From the NCBI GenBank assembly GCA_902764915.1, contig CACWXY010000045.1:1-32503 (forward strand): 32,503 nucleotides of DNA, read 5' to 3'. The position numbers and the translations under genes were made by a program. The notes beneath the pieces were generated by a model, which saw only the letters and a list, made by a program, of their open reading frames with translations, ran no database searches and was not told where the DNA came from. Shown in pieces: positions 9,165 to 19,175 of the stretch (position 1 is its first letter; each line of letters starts with the position of its first letter). This stretch comes from an uncultured Eubacteriales bacterium (GTDB lineage Bacteria > Bacillota > Clostridia > Christensenellales > Aristaeellaceae).

Positions 9165-9301
9165 TATACTTCATGGGGATGGAAACGTGAAAAAGGTGAA
9201 GGCAGCAGAGAAACCTGCGTGTCTGAAGGACATTTCCTTTTGCTGCACAGCCATGGACAATGACTGCTGTCACATATGGAAAAGGTGTTTGTTTTTAGTT
9301 C

Positions 9302-9330
9302 TTGCCATTCCTTGTCTATGCCTATATAAT
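9302..9330 (+). promoter_or_regulatory. Sigma-A promoter of the ATP synthase operon
   Basis: TTGCCA (9302-9307), 17-nt spacer, TATAAT (9325-9330), 22 nt before the first atpZ ATG. CCCTAT/ATAGGG arms (9332-9337, 9346-9351) lie between the -10 box and the start and could form a weak hairpin. Confidence 0.85.
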
Positions 9331-9352
9331 CCCCTATACGGGGTGATAGGGC

Positions 9353-9604
9353 ATGAAGGAATGGAACATGCTGGTTTGGATTACCCAGCTTGGCATGAGT
9401 GTGGCTGCGCCGCTGGCCGGCTTTACAATCCTTGGTGTATGGCTCAGAAACCGTTTCAGCCTGGGAAACTGGGTGGTGCTTGTTGGCATAGTCATCGGAC
9501 TGTGCTCCGCAGTGGAAGGACTGCGTACCAGTCTGAAGACCATGGAAATGCGTGACAGAAAGAAGGACGGCGAAAAAACCGTTTCCTTCAATGATCATAC
9601 TTGA
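9353..9604 (+). CDS. atpZ: AtpZ/AtpI-family small membrane protein
   Basis: An 83-residue protein with two hydrophobic segments (about 6-30 and 38-58) and a basic C-terminal tail. The segment ITQLGMSVAAPLAGF resembles the AtpZ/AtpI family, which opens many atp operons and is linked to Mg2+/Ca2+ handling and rotor assembly. Two starts are possible: ATG 9353 has only a weak upstream site, while ATG 9368 has AAGGA 7 nt upstream. The longer form is given. It ends 11 nt before atpI. Confidence 0.72.
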   Translation: MKEWNMLVWITQLGMSVAAPLAGFTILGVWLRNRFSLGNWVVLVGIVIGLCSAVEGLRTSLKTMEMRDRKKDGEKTVSFNDHT

Positions 9605-9615
9605 AGGAAGAAGCT

Positions 9616-10014
9616 ATGGACGGGAAGAAAGAAGTCTGGGGGCAGACAGTCCGCCTTCTGGTAGGCGAGTGCGTCTGTCTTGCCGTGATGTTTCTGGTAT
9701 ATTTCCTTCTGGGACGTCTTGATAGCAGGGTACTGCTGGGCGGTATACTCGGGACGGTACTGGCGACTGCGAATTTCTTTATTATGGCAGCTAATGCTAC
9801 TGTGGCCGCAGAGAAAGCGGTGCAGCAGGACGTGAAAGGCGGCGCCATGCTGATGCGAACGTCCTACATCATCCGGCTTATCATAATGTTTGTCATTCTC
9901 TTTGCTGCGGTCAAAAGTGGCTACTGTGATGCCATTGCCAGCATTGTGCCTATTGCACTGTCGCGATGGATTCTGACGCTCGGTGAGTTTTTTGGAAAGA
10001 AAGGGGACGCCTGA
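9616..10014 (+). CDS. atpI: ATP synthase subunit I (AtpI-like)
   Basis: A 132-residue membrane protein with four hydrophobic segments, in the usual place just before atpB. The family (ATP-synt_I) helps assemble the c-ring and is not part of the finished enzyme. Segments at about 12-32 and 37-57 are followed by a pair at about 80-120. The ATG at 9616 has AAGGAAG 5 nt upstream; a TTG at 9601 in the same frame overlaps the atpZ stop and is less likely. The call rests on topology and position more than on motifs. Confidence 0.78.
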   Translation: MDGKKEVWGQTVRLLVGECVCLAVMFLVYFLLGRLDSRVLLGGILGTVLATANFFIMAANATVAAEKAVQQDVKGGAMLMRTSYIIRLIIMFVILFAAVKSGYCDAIASIVPIALSRWILTLGEFFGKKGDA

Positions 10015-10019
10015 CTGCT

Positions 10020-10925
10020 ATGGAACTGGATGTAACGGGTGCGTTTATCTACTTCACAATTCCGATTTTCGGGGGAATCCCGATTACACAGACAACGGTG
10101 TCCTCCTTCCTGGTTACACTGTTTCTGGTTATTGCCAGCATTCGCCTGGGCAAGAACCTGGATAAGAAGCATCCGGGTGGATTACAGGTCATGGTGGAAA
10201 AAGGCGTAAGCATGCTCTATGGCATGGTAGCCGAGACCATGGGCGAGCACAATCTTTATTGGACGCCTTTTATCGGCACGATCTTTCTTTCCAGCATTCT
10301 GGGGAGCTTTATCGGACTGACCGGCTTTCTGCGCTCTTCCACAGCGGATCTTTCCTGCGTGATGGTATGGGCACTGATGGTATCCGTGATTATCTGGTAC
10401 AACAACATCCATGCCAATGGGTTCGGGGGCTGGCTCAAAGGTTTTACGGAGCCGATTGTGGTTATGACCCCCATGAACATTATTGGCGAGATTGCACAGC
10501 CTGTTTCCATGGCCTTCCGTCACTTCGGCAATGTAGCTGGCGGCGGCGTTATCACGAGCATTCTCTATGTCGCTCTTTCCGGCGCGTCTGCGGCGCTGCT
10601 GCGTCTGATCGCGTCCAGGGGCTGGATCGCCGGCGCAGTTCTTCTGCTGCTTGGTGCTGTGCTTCTCATCTATAACCGTCAGAAAGCACATAAGAAGCGT
10701 TATCTGATACTGGGACTGGCCTGCGCGATCATCGGCTTTTTCGGGCTTTTGCAGGCACTGAACATTCTTTCGGGTGTACCGGTGCTGGCATATGGCATCC
10801 CGGCACTTCTGTCCTGTTATTTTGATCTGTTCTCAGGTTTTGTACAGGCGTATGTTTTCACGCTTCTGACAATGGTTTACATCGGAAATTCCTGCCCTGC
10901 GCCGGAAACGGCGTCAGCGCAGTAA
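10020..10925 (+). CDS. atpB: F-type ATP synthase subunit a, with internal insertion
   Basis: The a subunit carries the two ion half-channels next to the c-ring. The essential Arg is R167 in QPVSMAFRHFGN. The last helix has the conserved FVQAYVFTLLTMVYI. At 301 residues it is longer than the 220-250 usual in Firmicutes. The excess lies between FGN (169-171) and IPALLSC (from 260): about 60 added residues with two predicted membrane segments (about 202-220 and 227-247) joined by a basic loop (NRQKAHKKR). So the hairpin of the two channel helices is split by an extra hairpin. The frame is clean, which argues against an artefact. The ribosome binding site (GGGGA) is 12 nt away, and the gene starts 5 nt after atpI. 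Confidence 0.94.
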   Translation: MELDVTGAFIYFTIPIFGGIPITQTTVSSFLVTLFLVIASIRLGKNLDKKHPGGLQVMVEKGVSMLYGMVAETMGEHNLYWTPFIGTIFLSSILGSFIGLTGFLRSSTADLSCVMVWALMVSVIIWYNNIHANGFGGWLKGFTEPIVVMTPMNIIGEIAQPVSMAFRHFGNVAGGGVITSILYVALSGASAALLRLIASRGWIAGAVLLLLGAVLLIYNRQKAHKKRYLILGLACAIIGFFGLLQALNILSGVPVLAYGIPALLSCYFDLFSGFVQAYVFTLLTMVYIGNSCPAPETASAQ

Positions 10926-10954
10926 TTTTTACAAATTCTACTTTCACAAGATGA

Positions 10955-11224
<270 letters not shown>

Positions 11225-11265
11225 GTCCCCTCTTGGGATACCCAAAAGGAGAGGAGCGATGGAAT

Positions 11266-11769
11266 TTGGGGTTTGAAGGTTTTATCGGCGTAAATTTCTG
11301 GACAGCGCTGTTTGTTCTTCTGAACACCCTGACGATCTTTTTTGTCGCCCGCAAGTATCTGTTTGGCCCGGTTCACAAGATGATTACAGACCGTCAGAAA
11401 GAGATTGACGATATGTATCAGGATGCAGGCCAGGCTAAGGCGGATGCGGAGCAGATGAAGGGCGAGTATGCCCAGAAACTGTCCGAAGCCCAAGCTACTT
11501 CCGAGCGCCTTGTCAAGGAAGCCACTCAGCGTGGCCAGGCAAGGGAGGAAGAGATTGTGCGCGCAGCGAACACCGAGGCAGCGCAGATTCTGGATAAGGC
11601 AGAAAAGGATATCGCGCAGGAAAAGAAAAAAGCGGTCAATGATGCCAAAAACGAGATCTCTTCCATGGCCCTGGCGATTGCTGAGAAGGTTGTGGGCCGT
11701 GCGCTGGACAGTGCGGATCAAGCCAAGATCGTGGATCAGTTCATTGATGAATTGGGTGATAAGGCATGA
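11266..11769 (+). CDS. atpF: ATP synthase subunit b, probable TTG start
   Basis: The b subunit is the peripheral stalk. One membrane helix near the N-terminus (VNFWTALFVLLNTLTIFFVA) is followed by a long charged coiled coil rich in Glu, Lys, Ala and Gln. The only in-frame start with a good ribosome binding site is TTG at 11266, 9 nt after GAGGAG, giving 167 residues. An ATG at 11259 is well placed behind GGAGAG but is out of frame and stops after five codons (MEFGV). Dropping one T near 11274 would join it to the main frame, so either the start is TTG or a one-base difference is present. It overlaps atpH by 4 nt. Confidence 0.88.
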   Translation: MGFEGFIGVNFWTALFVLLNTLTIFFVARKYLFGPVHKMITDRQKEIDDMYQDAGQAKADAEQMKGEYAQKLSEAQATSERLVKEATQRGQAREEEIVRAANTEAAQILDKAEKDIAQEKKKAVNDAKNEISSMALAIAEKVVGRALDSADQAKIVDQFIDELGDKA

Positions 11770-12305
11770 AGCGCGTGGAGAGCGAGTATGCACAGGCGCT
11801 CTATGATCTCACAAGAGACGAAGGCCTGAGCGATAGGGTTCTGGAAGAAATGCGCCTTCTGGGGGCAGCATTTCGGACCGAGGACACCTATCTGCGGGTG
11901 CTTTCTGCACCGAATATTTCCAAGGAAGAGCGCTGTGGTATTCTAGATGAGGCTTTCAGGGGAAAAGTGCAGCCCTATGTGCTGAACTTCATGAAGTTAC
12001 TCACCGAGAAGGGCTATATCCGGCATTTTCCGGCTGCATGCGCAGAGTATGAAGCACTGTATAACGAAGATCACGGGATTCTGACGGTTTCCGTTTCCAG
12101 TGCTGTGCCTCTGAGCAAAGAGCAGAAGACGAGACTGGCTGGCAAACTTGGAAACCTGACAGGGAAAGAGATTTCGCTGAAATGCACGGTGGACCCGAGC
12201 GTTTTGGGCGGCGTGCGGCTGGACTTTGACGGAAAACGCATGGATGATACTGTGCGCCACCGCCTGGACAGTATCCGGACAATGCTGGAAAGCGCAACGC
12301 TGTAA
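11766..12305 (+). CDS. atpH: ATP synthase subunit delta
   Basis: A 179-residue protein, the normal length for the delta subunit (OSCP) that ties the b stalk to the top of the alpha/beta head. The N-terminal helical domain begins SEYAQALYDL. The C-terminal part has the family's most conserved text, DPSVLGGVRLDFDGKRMDDTV. Its ATG overlaps the atpF stop (ATGA). Order and spacing leave little doubt. Confidence 0.95.
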   Translation: MKRVESEYAQALYDLTRDEGLSDRVLEEMRLLGAAFRTEDTYLRVLSAPNISKEERCGILDEAFRGKVQPYVLNFMKLLTEKGYIRHFPAACAEYEALYNEDHGILTVSVSSAVPLSKEQKTRLAGKLGNLTGKEISLKCTVDPSVLGGVRLDFDGKRMDDTVRHRLDSIRTMLESATL

Positions 12306-12339
12306 GAGGAAACCGCCGACATAAGAAAGCAGGAAGTGT

Positions 12340-13854
12340 ATGGAATTAAGACCTGAAGAGATCACTAAGATCATACGGAACCAGATCAAGAATTACGAAA
12401 ACCGCCTGGAAACCAGTCAGACCGGCATCGTAATTATGGTGGGTGACGGTATCGCACGGGTATCCGGTCTGGATCAGTGCATGTCGGGTGAACTGATTGA
12501 GTTCCCCAACGGCTCCTTCGGTATGGCGCAGAACCTGGAGGAGGAAACCGTTTCCGTCATTATCCTGGGCACGGACCAGGGTGTCAAAGAAGGCGATGTG
12601 GTCAAGCGCACAGGCCGCGTTGTATCCGTTCCGGTCGGCGAAGGTCTGATTGGCCGTGTTGTGAATGCACTCGGCGAACCGATCGACGGCAAAGGACCGA
12701 TTGAAAACCAGGGCTTCATGCCCATTGAACATAATGCGCCGGGCATTATTGACCGTCAGCACGTAGATACTCCGCTGCAGACCGGTATCAAGGCCATCGA
12801 CTCCATGATTCCGATCGGACGCGGACAGCGCGAACTGATTATCGGCGACAGGCAGACCGGCAAGACAACGATTGCAACGGATACGATCCTGAATCAGAAG
12901 GATACAGGCGTTATCTGCATCTATGTCGCCATCGGACAGAAGCGTTCGACGGTGGCGCAGGTTGTGGCCAATCTGGAAGCACACGGCGCCATGCGCTATA
13001 CCATTGTGGTGTCTGCCACAGCATCGGAACTGGCGCCTATGCAGTACATTGCGCCTTATTCCGGCTGCACCATGGGTGAGTACTTCATGCATCAGGGAAA
13101 GGATGTCCTGGTGATCTATGACGATCTGAGCAAGCATGCTGTGGCTTATCGTGCCATTTCTTTGCTGATTCGCAGACCGCCGGGACGTGAAGCTTACCCG
13201 GGCGACGTCTTCTACCTGCATTCCCGTCTGCTGGAGCGTGCGGCACGGCTCTCTGCGAAAAACGGCGGGGGCAGTCTGACCGCGCTTCCCATTATTGAGA
13301 CACAGGCAGGCGATGTGTCCGCTTATATTCCTACCAACGTCATTTCCATTACGGACGGACAGATCTTCCTGGAAACGGAGCTGTTCAATTCCGGTATCAT
13401 GCCGGCCGTGAACCCGGGCATTTCCGTATCCCGCGTGGGCGGCGATGCGCAGATCAAGGCCATGAAGAAGGTATCAGGCAGTCTGAAGCTGCTTTATTCC
13501 CAGTACCGTGAACTGCAGTCCTTTGCGCAGTTCGGCTCCGATCTGGATGCTGATACCAAACAGCGTCTGGCCCTGGGTGCCCGGATTGTGGAAGTGCTCA
13601 AACAGCAGAATGACTCACCGGTGGATGTAGCACATCAGGTATGCATTATCTATGCCGTGGTGCACGGATATCTCAATGATGTGGATGTATCGCGCCTCAA
13701 GAGCTATGAAGCGCGTCTGTATGAACTGATGGATAACCGGTATCCCCAGACTCTCGATGCGATCCGCACTACCGGAAAGCTGGAAGAGGAGACGGAGAAC
13801 GGAATCAAGGCTGCGCTCCAGGAACTCAAGGGTGAGTTTACGGTCGTAGCGTAA
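12340..13854 (+). CDS. atpA: ATP synthase subunit alpha
   Basis: A 504-residue regulatory/catalytic-interface subunit of F1. The P-loop is GDRQTGKT (169-176). The arginine-finger region and the signature [14 protein letters not shown] are present near residue 350, and [12 protein letters not shown] precedes it. The N-terminal beta-barrel domain begins at [11 protein letters not shown]. Length is normal. The ATG at 12340 has AGGAAG 3 nt upstream. The alpha subunit binds nucleotide but does not hydrolyse it. Confidence 0.98.
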   Translation: MELRPEEITKIIRNQIKNYENRLETSQTGIVIMVGDGIARVSGLDQCMSGELIEFPNGSFGMAQNLEEETVSVIILGTDQGVKEGDVVKRTGRVVSVPVGEGLIGRVVNALGEPIDGKGPIENQGFMPIEHNAPGIIDRQHVDTPLQTGIKAIDSMIPIGRGQRELIIGDRQTGKTTIATDTILNQKDTGVICIYVAIGQKRSTVAQVVANLEAHGAMRYTIVVSATASELAPMQYIAPYSGCTMGEYFMHQGKDVLVIYDDLSKHAVAYRAISLLIRRPPGREAYPGDVFYLHSRLLERAARLSAKNGGGSLTALPIIETQAGDVSAYIPTNVISITDGQIFLETELFNSGIMPAVNPGISVSRVGGDAQIKAMKKVSGSLKLLYSQYRELQSFAQFGSDLDADTKQRLALGARIVEVLKQQNDSPVDVAHQVCIIYAVVHGYLNDVDVSRLKSYEARLYELMDNRYPQTLDAIRTTGKLEEETENGIKAALQELKGEFTVVA

Positions 13855-13865
13855 GGAGGCGGGGC

Positions 13866-14711
13866 ATGGCTGGCGTTTCCACGAAGGAAATCAAGAACAG
13901 AATCCGGAGCATGGAGTCTACCAAGCAGATTACCAAAGCCATGGAAATGGTTGCGGCATCCAAGCTCCGTCATGCACAGGCGAAGATTATAGAGTCCCGT
14001 CCCTACTTTGAGATTATTTATTCCGTAATCCAGGATATTGTCCGGACCAATCAGGATGAAACATTGCCTTATCTGACGCCAAGAAAAGGCGCGGCACATC
14101 GGTGTGCCTATGTGGTGATTGCCGGAGACCGTGGGCTTGCAGGTGGCTATAACAGCAATATTCTCAAGCTTGTCACAGCACAGATCAAGGACAAGGATGC
14201 GGAGATCCTGCCCATAGGGAAGAAAGCAGTGGATTATTTCCATGCGCACAATATTCCCATGATACATGAGCAATATGCGCAGGCAGAAACCATGGGGGTC
14301 GGTGACTGCTTTACTGTTGCCAAGGAACTCAGCCGCGGGTTTGACGAGGGCCGCTATGATGAGGTGCGTCTCGCGTACACGACGTTTGTTTCTGTGCTGT
14401 CTCAGCGCCCGGATACCATGCAGCTTCTGCCGCTCAATGCCGAAGGTGAGGAGAATGCGGAGAAGGCGGATATTCTCTATGAGCCTGGACGGCGGGAAGT
14501 GTTTGAAAAAATCACCCCGGAGTATATCGGGGGAGTCATCTATGGCGCGCTTTGCGAAAGCCGTGCTTCCGAACAGGCAGCCCGGCGGACCGCTATGGAT
14601 ACGGCTACCCAGAACGCGGACGATATGATCGCAGACCTGAGCCTGAAGTTTAATCAGGCACGTCAGGCGGCGATCACCCAGGAAATCACGGAAATCGTGG
14701 CGGGCATCTGA
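13866..14711 (+). CDS. atpG: ATP synthase subunit gamma
   Basis: A 281-residue central rotor shaft subunit. The N-terminal helix is IKNRIRSMESTKQITKAMEMVA, the family hallmark (shortened here to IRSMESTKQITKAM). The C-terminal helix includes ARQAAITQEITEIV. The Rossmann-like middle has VIAGDRGLAGGYN. GGAGG lies 7 nt upstream of the ATG. Length is normal. Confidence 0.97.
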   Translation: MAGVSTKEIKNRIRSMESTKQITKAMEMVAASKLRHAQAKIIESRPYFEIIYSVIQDIVRTNQDETLPYLTPRKGAAHRCAYVVIAGDRGLAGGYNSNILKLVTAQIKDKDAEILPIGKKAVDYFHAHNIPMIHEQYAQAETMGVGDCFTVAKELSRGFDEGRYDEVRLAYTTFVSVLSQRPDTMQLLPLNAEGEENAEKADILYEPGRREVFEKITPEYIGGVIYGALCESRASEQAARRTAMDTATQNADDMIADLSLKFNQARQAAITQEITEIVAGI

Positions 14712-14737
14712 TGCGTTTGAAACAAAAGAGGAGTTGA

Positions 14738-16551
<1,814 letters not shown>

Positions 16552-16565
16552 CGAACAGATAACTT

Positions 16566-16597
16566 GGAAAAGCGGAGACAGGCGTCTCCGCTTTTCC
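16566..16597 (+). terminator. Terminator of the ATP synthase operon
   Basis: GGAAAAGCGGAGAC (16566-16579) and GTCTCCGCTTTTCC (16584-16597) form a 14-bp stem with an AGGC loop. A smaller CTGTCT/AGACAG hairpin follows at once. Confidence 0.88.
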
Positions 16598-16622
16598 TGT
16601 CTGAAAAAAGACAGATGCCTGA

Positions 16623-16652
16623 TTGCGCACAGATGTTTTACTGTGTTACAAT
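16623..16652 (+). promoter_or_regulatory. Sigma-A promoter for the GDSL esterase gene
   Basis: TTGCGC (16623-16628), 18-nt spacer, TACAAT (16647-16652). It lies between the atp terminator and the esterase start, about 36 nt before the ATG. Confidence 0.6.
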
Positions 16653-16688
16653 GCCTGTGATGTGCAGGAAACACAGGAGGATAAAGAC

Positions 16689-17342
16689 ATGATTCTGGAA
16701 AAAGGCGATAAACTGCTGATGATCGGAGACTCCATTTCCGACTTTGAGCGGGCACGTCCTGTCGGTGAAGGCCTGTTCAATGCCTGGGGAACCAGTTATG
16801 TCTCCTACGTCGGTGCAACATTGAGCTGTGCCTATCCGGAGATGGGCATACGCGTGGTGAATATGGGCATATCCGGGAACCAGTGCCGGGATCTGGAAGC
16901 TCGCTGGAAAACAGATGTGGAGGATCTGCATCCAGACTGGGTATCTGTGCTTATCGGTATCAATGATGTCTGGAGACAGTTTGATTCTCCTACTATGCCA
17001 GAAACCCATGTGTCCCCGGAAGACTATGAGGCCTGCTATCGTCGGCTGATCGAACGCACGAAACCGCATGTCAAGGGTATGATTCTGATGACACCGTATT
17101 TCATGGAACCGAACCGCGAGGATCCCATGCGCAGCCGTATGGATATGTATGGTGCCATTGTAAAGAAACTGGCGGAGGAATATCAGCTGGTATTTGTGGA
17201 TCTGCAGAGCGCGTGGGATGCATTGTTTCAGCATGTACATCCCTGCTCGATTGCCTGGGACCGGATTCATCCCAATCAGACAGGACATATGCTGATTGCA
17301 AGAAAGTTCCTCGCAGCCATTGGGGCAGATCGTCCGCTGTAA
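16689..17342 (+). CDS. GDSL/SGNH-family esterase
   Basis: A 217-residue SGNH hydrolase. Block I is MIGDSISD with the nucleophile S15. Block II is MGISGNQ (G63). Block III is IGINDVW (N92). Block V is DRIHPNQTGH with D191 and H194. All four catalytic blocks are intact. No signal peptide is present, so it should act in the cytoplasm, probably removing acetyl or similar esters from sugars, as in related rhamnogalacturonan acetylesterase-like and lysophospholipase-like proteins. The ATG at 16689 has AGGAGG 8-9 nt upstream. It ends 16 nt before the SH3 gene and may be co-transcribed with it. Confidence 0.9.
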   Translation: MILEKGDKLLMIGDSISDFERARPVGEGLFNAWGTSYVSYVGATLSCAYPEMGIRVVNMGISGNQCRDLEARWKTDVEDLHPDWVSVLIGINDVWRQFDSPTMPETHVSPEDYEACYRRLIERTKPHVKGMILMTPYFMEPNREDPMRSRMDMYGAIVKKLAEEYQLVFVDLQSAWDALFQHVHPCSIAWDRIHPNQTGHMLIARKFLAAIGADRPL

Positions 17343-17358
17343 CAGGAGGAAAATGAAT

Positions 17359-19107
17359 ATGGAACGTATGAGAAGAATTCTGGCAGCTGGTATTCTGGGA
17401 GTCCTGCTTCTGATCATGAATGTGGCTCTGGCTGAGAACATTTACATTGTCTCGGAAAACGGTAAATCCGTAAATGTTCGCAAAGGCCCGGGACGCGGAT
17501 ACACTGTGGTGACAAGTGTGAACTATGGCACACGGGTGGAACGCCTTGGTGAAGAAAATGGCTGGGTGCATGTGAAGGTCGGGGATATAGAAGGCTATGT
17601 TATGGAGCGTTATACCGCCAAGAATGCTCCGGCTGCGACATCGACTTCCAAGCCTACGGATCCCCCTCTGAGGCGGGCAGCATGGATTGTCTCTGACAAC
17701 GGCGGTAATGTATACCTGCGTGCGCAGGCTACCCGCCAGTCCGCTGCACTGAAGAGTCTGCCGAATGGTACGGCTGTGACAGTGCTGTACGAGGAGAATC
17801 AGTGGAGTGAGGTTACGATATCCGGGACGACCGGCTATGTGATGAACCGATATCTGTCCTATGAGAAGCCGATGGAAACACCGGCACCTGCCGCGACAAA
17901 AGCACCAGGCGAGAAGCGGTATGTGGTCAGTGCGAATGGCCGGAGCGTGCGTGTGCGTCAGGCACCGAGCATCGGTTCCAAGGTGATTGCTTCCCTGAAT
18001 GTGGGAACGCAGGTTGTAACGGGCGCGCAGAATGGCCGCTGGACAGCCATAACGTTTGACGGGAAGAGCGGCTGGATTATGACGCAGTTCCTGAGCACCA
18101 CACAGCCGGTTATTACAAGCGTGCCGACTGCGACGCCTGTACCTGCTACCAGGGGTGTTGCCTATGTTGTTTCCGGGAATGGCAAGGAGGTCCGTGTACG
18201 CGAAAAAGCAGTCGCTTACAGCCGTGTGCTAGGCAACCTGCCTGTGGGAACCAAGGTTACCACGCTGGAGACCAGCGGGTCGTTTACGCATATCCAGGTG
18301 GGCAATCTGGATGGCTACATGATGACACGCTATCTTTCCCGGACAGAAGCACCGCAGGCGCCGACAGCATCACCGACACCGCAGGCTACGGCTGTGGCAG
18401 GAAAAACCTGCTATGTAGTAAGCGGCAACGGCAAGAGTGTAAACCTGCGCAGTGGTGCAGGCCGCAGTTTCCCGGTTGTGGACGCTGCAAAGCCCGGCGT
18501 GGCTGTGAAGGTAGTGGGTACACAGGGCTCCTGGAGTCGTCTGGAGTGGAAGAACGGAACTGTCTATATCATGAGTCAGTATCTTTCCGACAGGCCGCCG
18601 GAAGCGACTACGACAGCAGCACCCGCCTCTGTGACGCCTACGGTACCGTCCGTCAATAAGTGGGTTCCCGCCGTGGGAAGCCGTGTCTATATCGGCGGAA
18701 CCAGCTATCAGGTTCGTACACGCAGAGGCCCGGGAATGGATACGTCGACGATGGCTCTGTATGTGGCAGGAACGCCGGCTGTTGTGATATCAGTGGAAGG
18801 TGACTGGGTTCAGGTGCGTGTCAGCAGTGATGATGCATGCTATGTGCCCCTGACGTCTGTTTCATCTTCGGCAGCGGCTTCCCTGCCGCAATCCAGCGGG
18901 CGCGCAGTTGTTTATCTGCGCTCCAGCTCGGAGAGTGCGGTTACGGTACGTGCGTTCAAGCAGGAAGATTCTCAGGAGATCGGCAGCTATATCAACGGAA
19001 CAGCCGTGGTCCTGATTTCCCAGAACCAGGAGGAAAACTGGGCCTATGTACGCGTAGGCGGACAGTATGGATACATAAACTACAATCAGTTTAGCAGACG
19101 GAACTGA
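17359..19107 (+). CDS. Secreted protein with seven SH3-like repeats
   Basis: A 582-residue exported protein. A signal peptide (basic MERMRR, hydrophobic core, ALA at 23-25) is followed by about seven bacterial SH3 (SH3b) modules. Five are clear, each running from a [Y/W]-[I/V]-V-S-x-N-G-x-x-V-x-[V/L]-R motif to a G-[Y/W]-[I/V]-M-x-x-[Y/F]-[L/T] motif. Two more divergent ones are near the C-terminus (SYQVRTRRGPG; SAVTVRAFKQ). Linkers are rich in Thr, Pro and Ala, such as KPMETPAPAATKAPGE. No catalytic domain is visible, so it may bind cell wall or sense it. The ATG at 17359 is better spaced from AGGAGG (9 nt) than the ATG at 17353. Confidence 0.88.
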   Translation: MERMRRILAAGILGVLLLIMNVALAENIYIVSENGKSVNVRKGPGRGYTVVTSVNYGTRVERLGEENGWVHVKVGDIEGYVMERYTAKNAPAATSTSKPTDPPLRRAAWIVSDNGGNVYLRAQATRQSAALKSLPNGTAVTVLYEENQWSEVTISGTTGYVMNRYLSYEKPMETPAPAATKAPGEKRYVVSANGRSVRVRQAPSIGSKVIASLNVGTQVVTGAQNGRWTAITFDGKSGWIMTQFLSTTQPVITSVPTATPVPATRGVAYVVSGNGKEVRVREKAVAYSRVLGNLPVGTKVTTLETSGSFTHIQVGNLDGYMMTRYLSRTEAPQAPTASPTPQATAVAGKTCYVVSGNGKSVNLRSGAGRSFPVVDAAKPGVAVKVVGTQGSWSRLEWKNGTVYIMSQYLSDRPPEATTTAAPASVTPTVPSVNKWVPAVGSRVYIGGTSYQVRTRRGPGMDTSTMALYVAGTPAVVISVEGDWVQVRVSSDDACYVPLTSVSSSAAASLPQSSGRAVVYLRSSSESAVTVRAFKQEDSQEIGSYINGTAVVLISQNQEENWAYVRVGGQYGYINYNQFSRRN

Positions 19108-19112
19108 ATCGC

Positions 19113-19153
19113 GAAATGCCCGTGCGCCTTCAAGCGGTTTTCACGGGCATTTC
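19113..19153 (+). terminator. Terminator hairpin after the SH3 gene
   Basis: GAAATGCCCGTG (19113-19124) and CACGGGCATTTC (19142-19153) form a perfect 12-bp stem with a 17-nt loop. It starts 5 nt after the SH3 stop and ends 22 nt before the GH3 ATG. No strong promoter is visible between them, so GH3 may depend on readthrough. Confidence 0.7.
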
Positions 19154-19175
19154 CCATATGGAAAGGAAAAGAAAG

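Noticed and set aside
9187..9555. Plus-strand frame upstream of and overlapping atpZ
   Set aside because: It spans the atp promoter and is in another frame from the AtpZ motif; Cys-rich and without a ribosome binding site.
17359..19107. Tandem nucleotide repeats or a CRISPR-like array in the SH3 gene
   Set aside because: The repetition is at protein domain level; the DNA of the modules is well diverged and fully coding.
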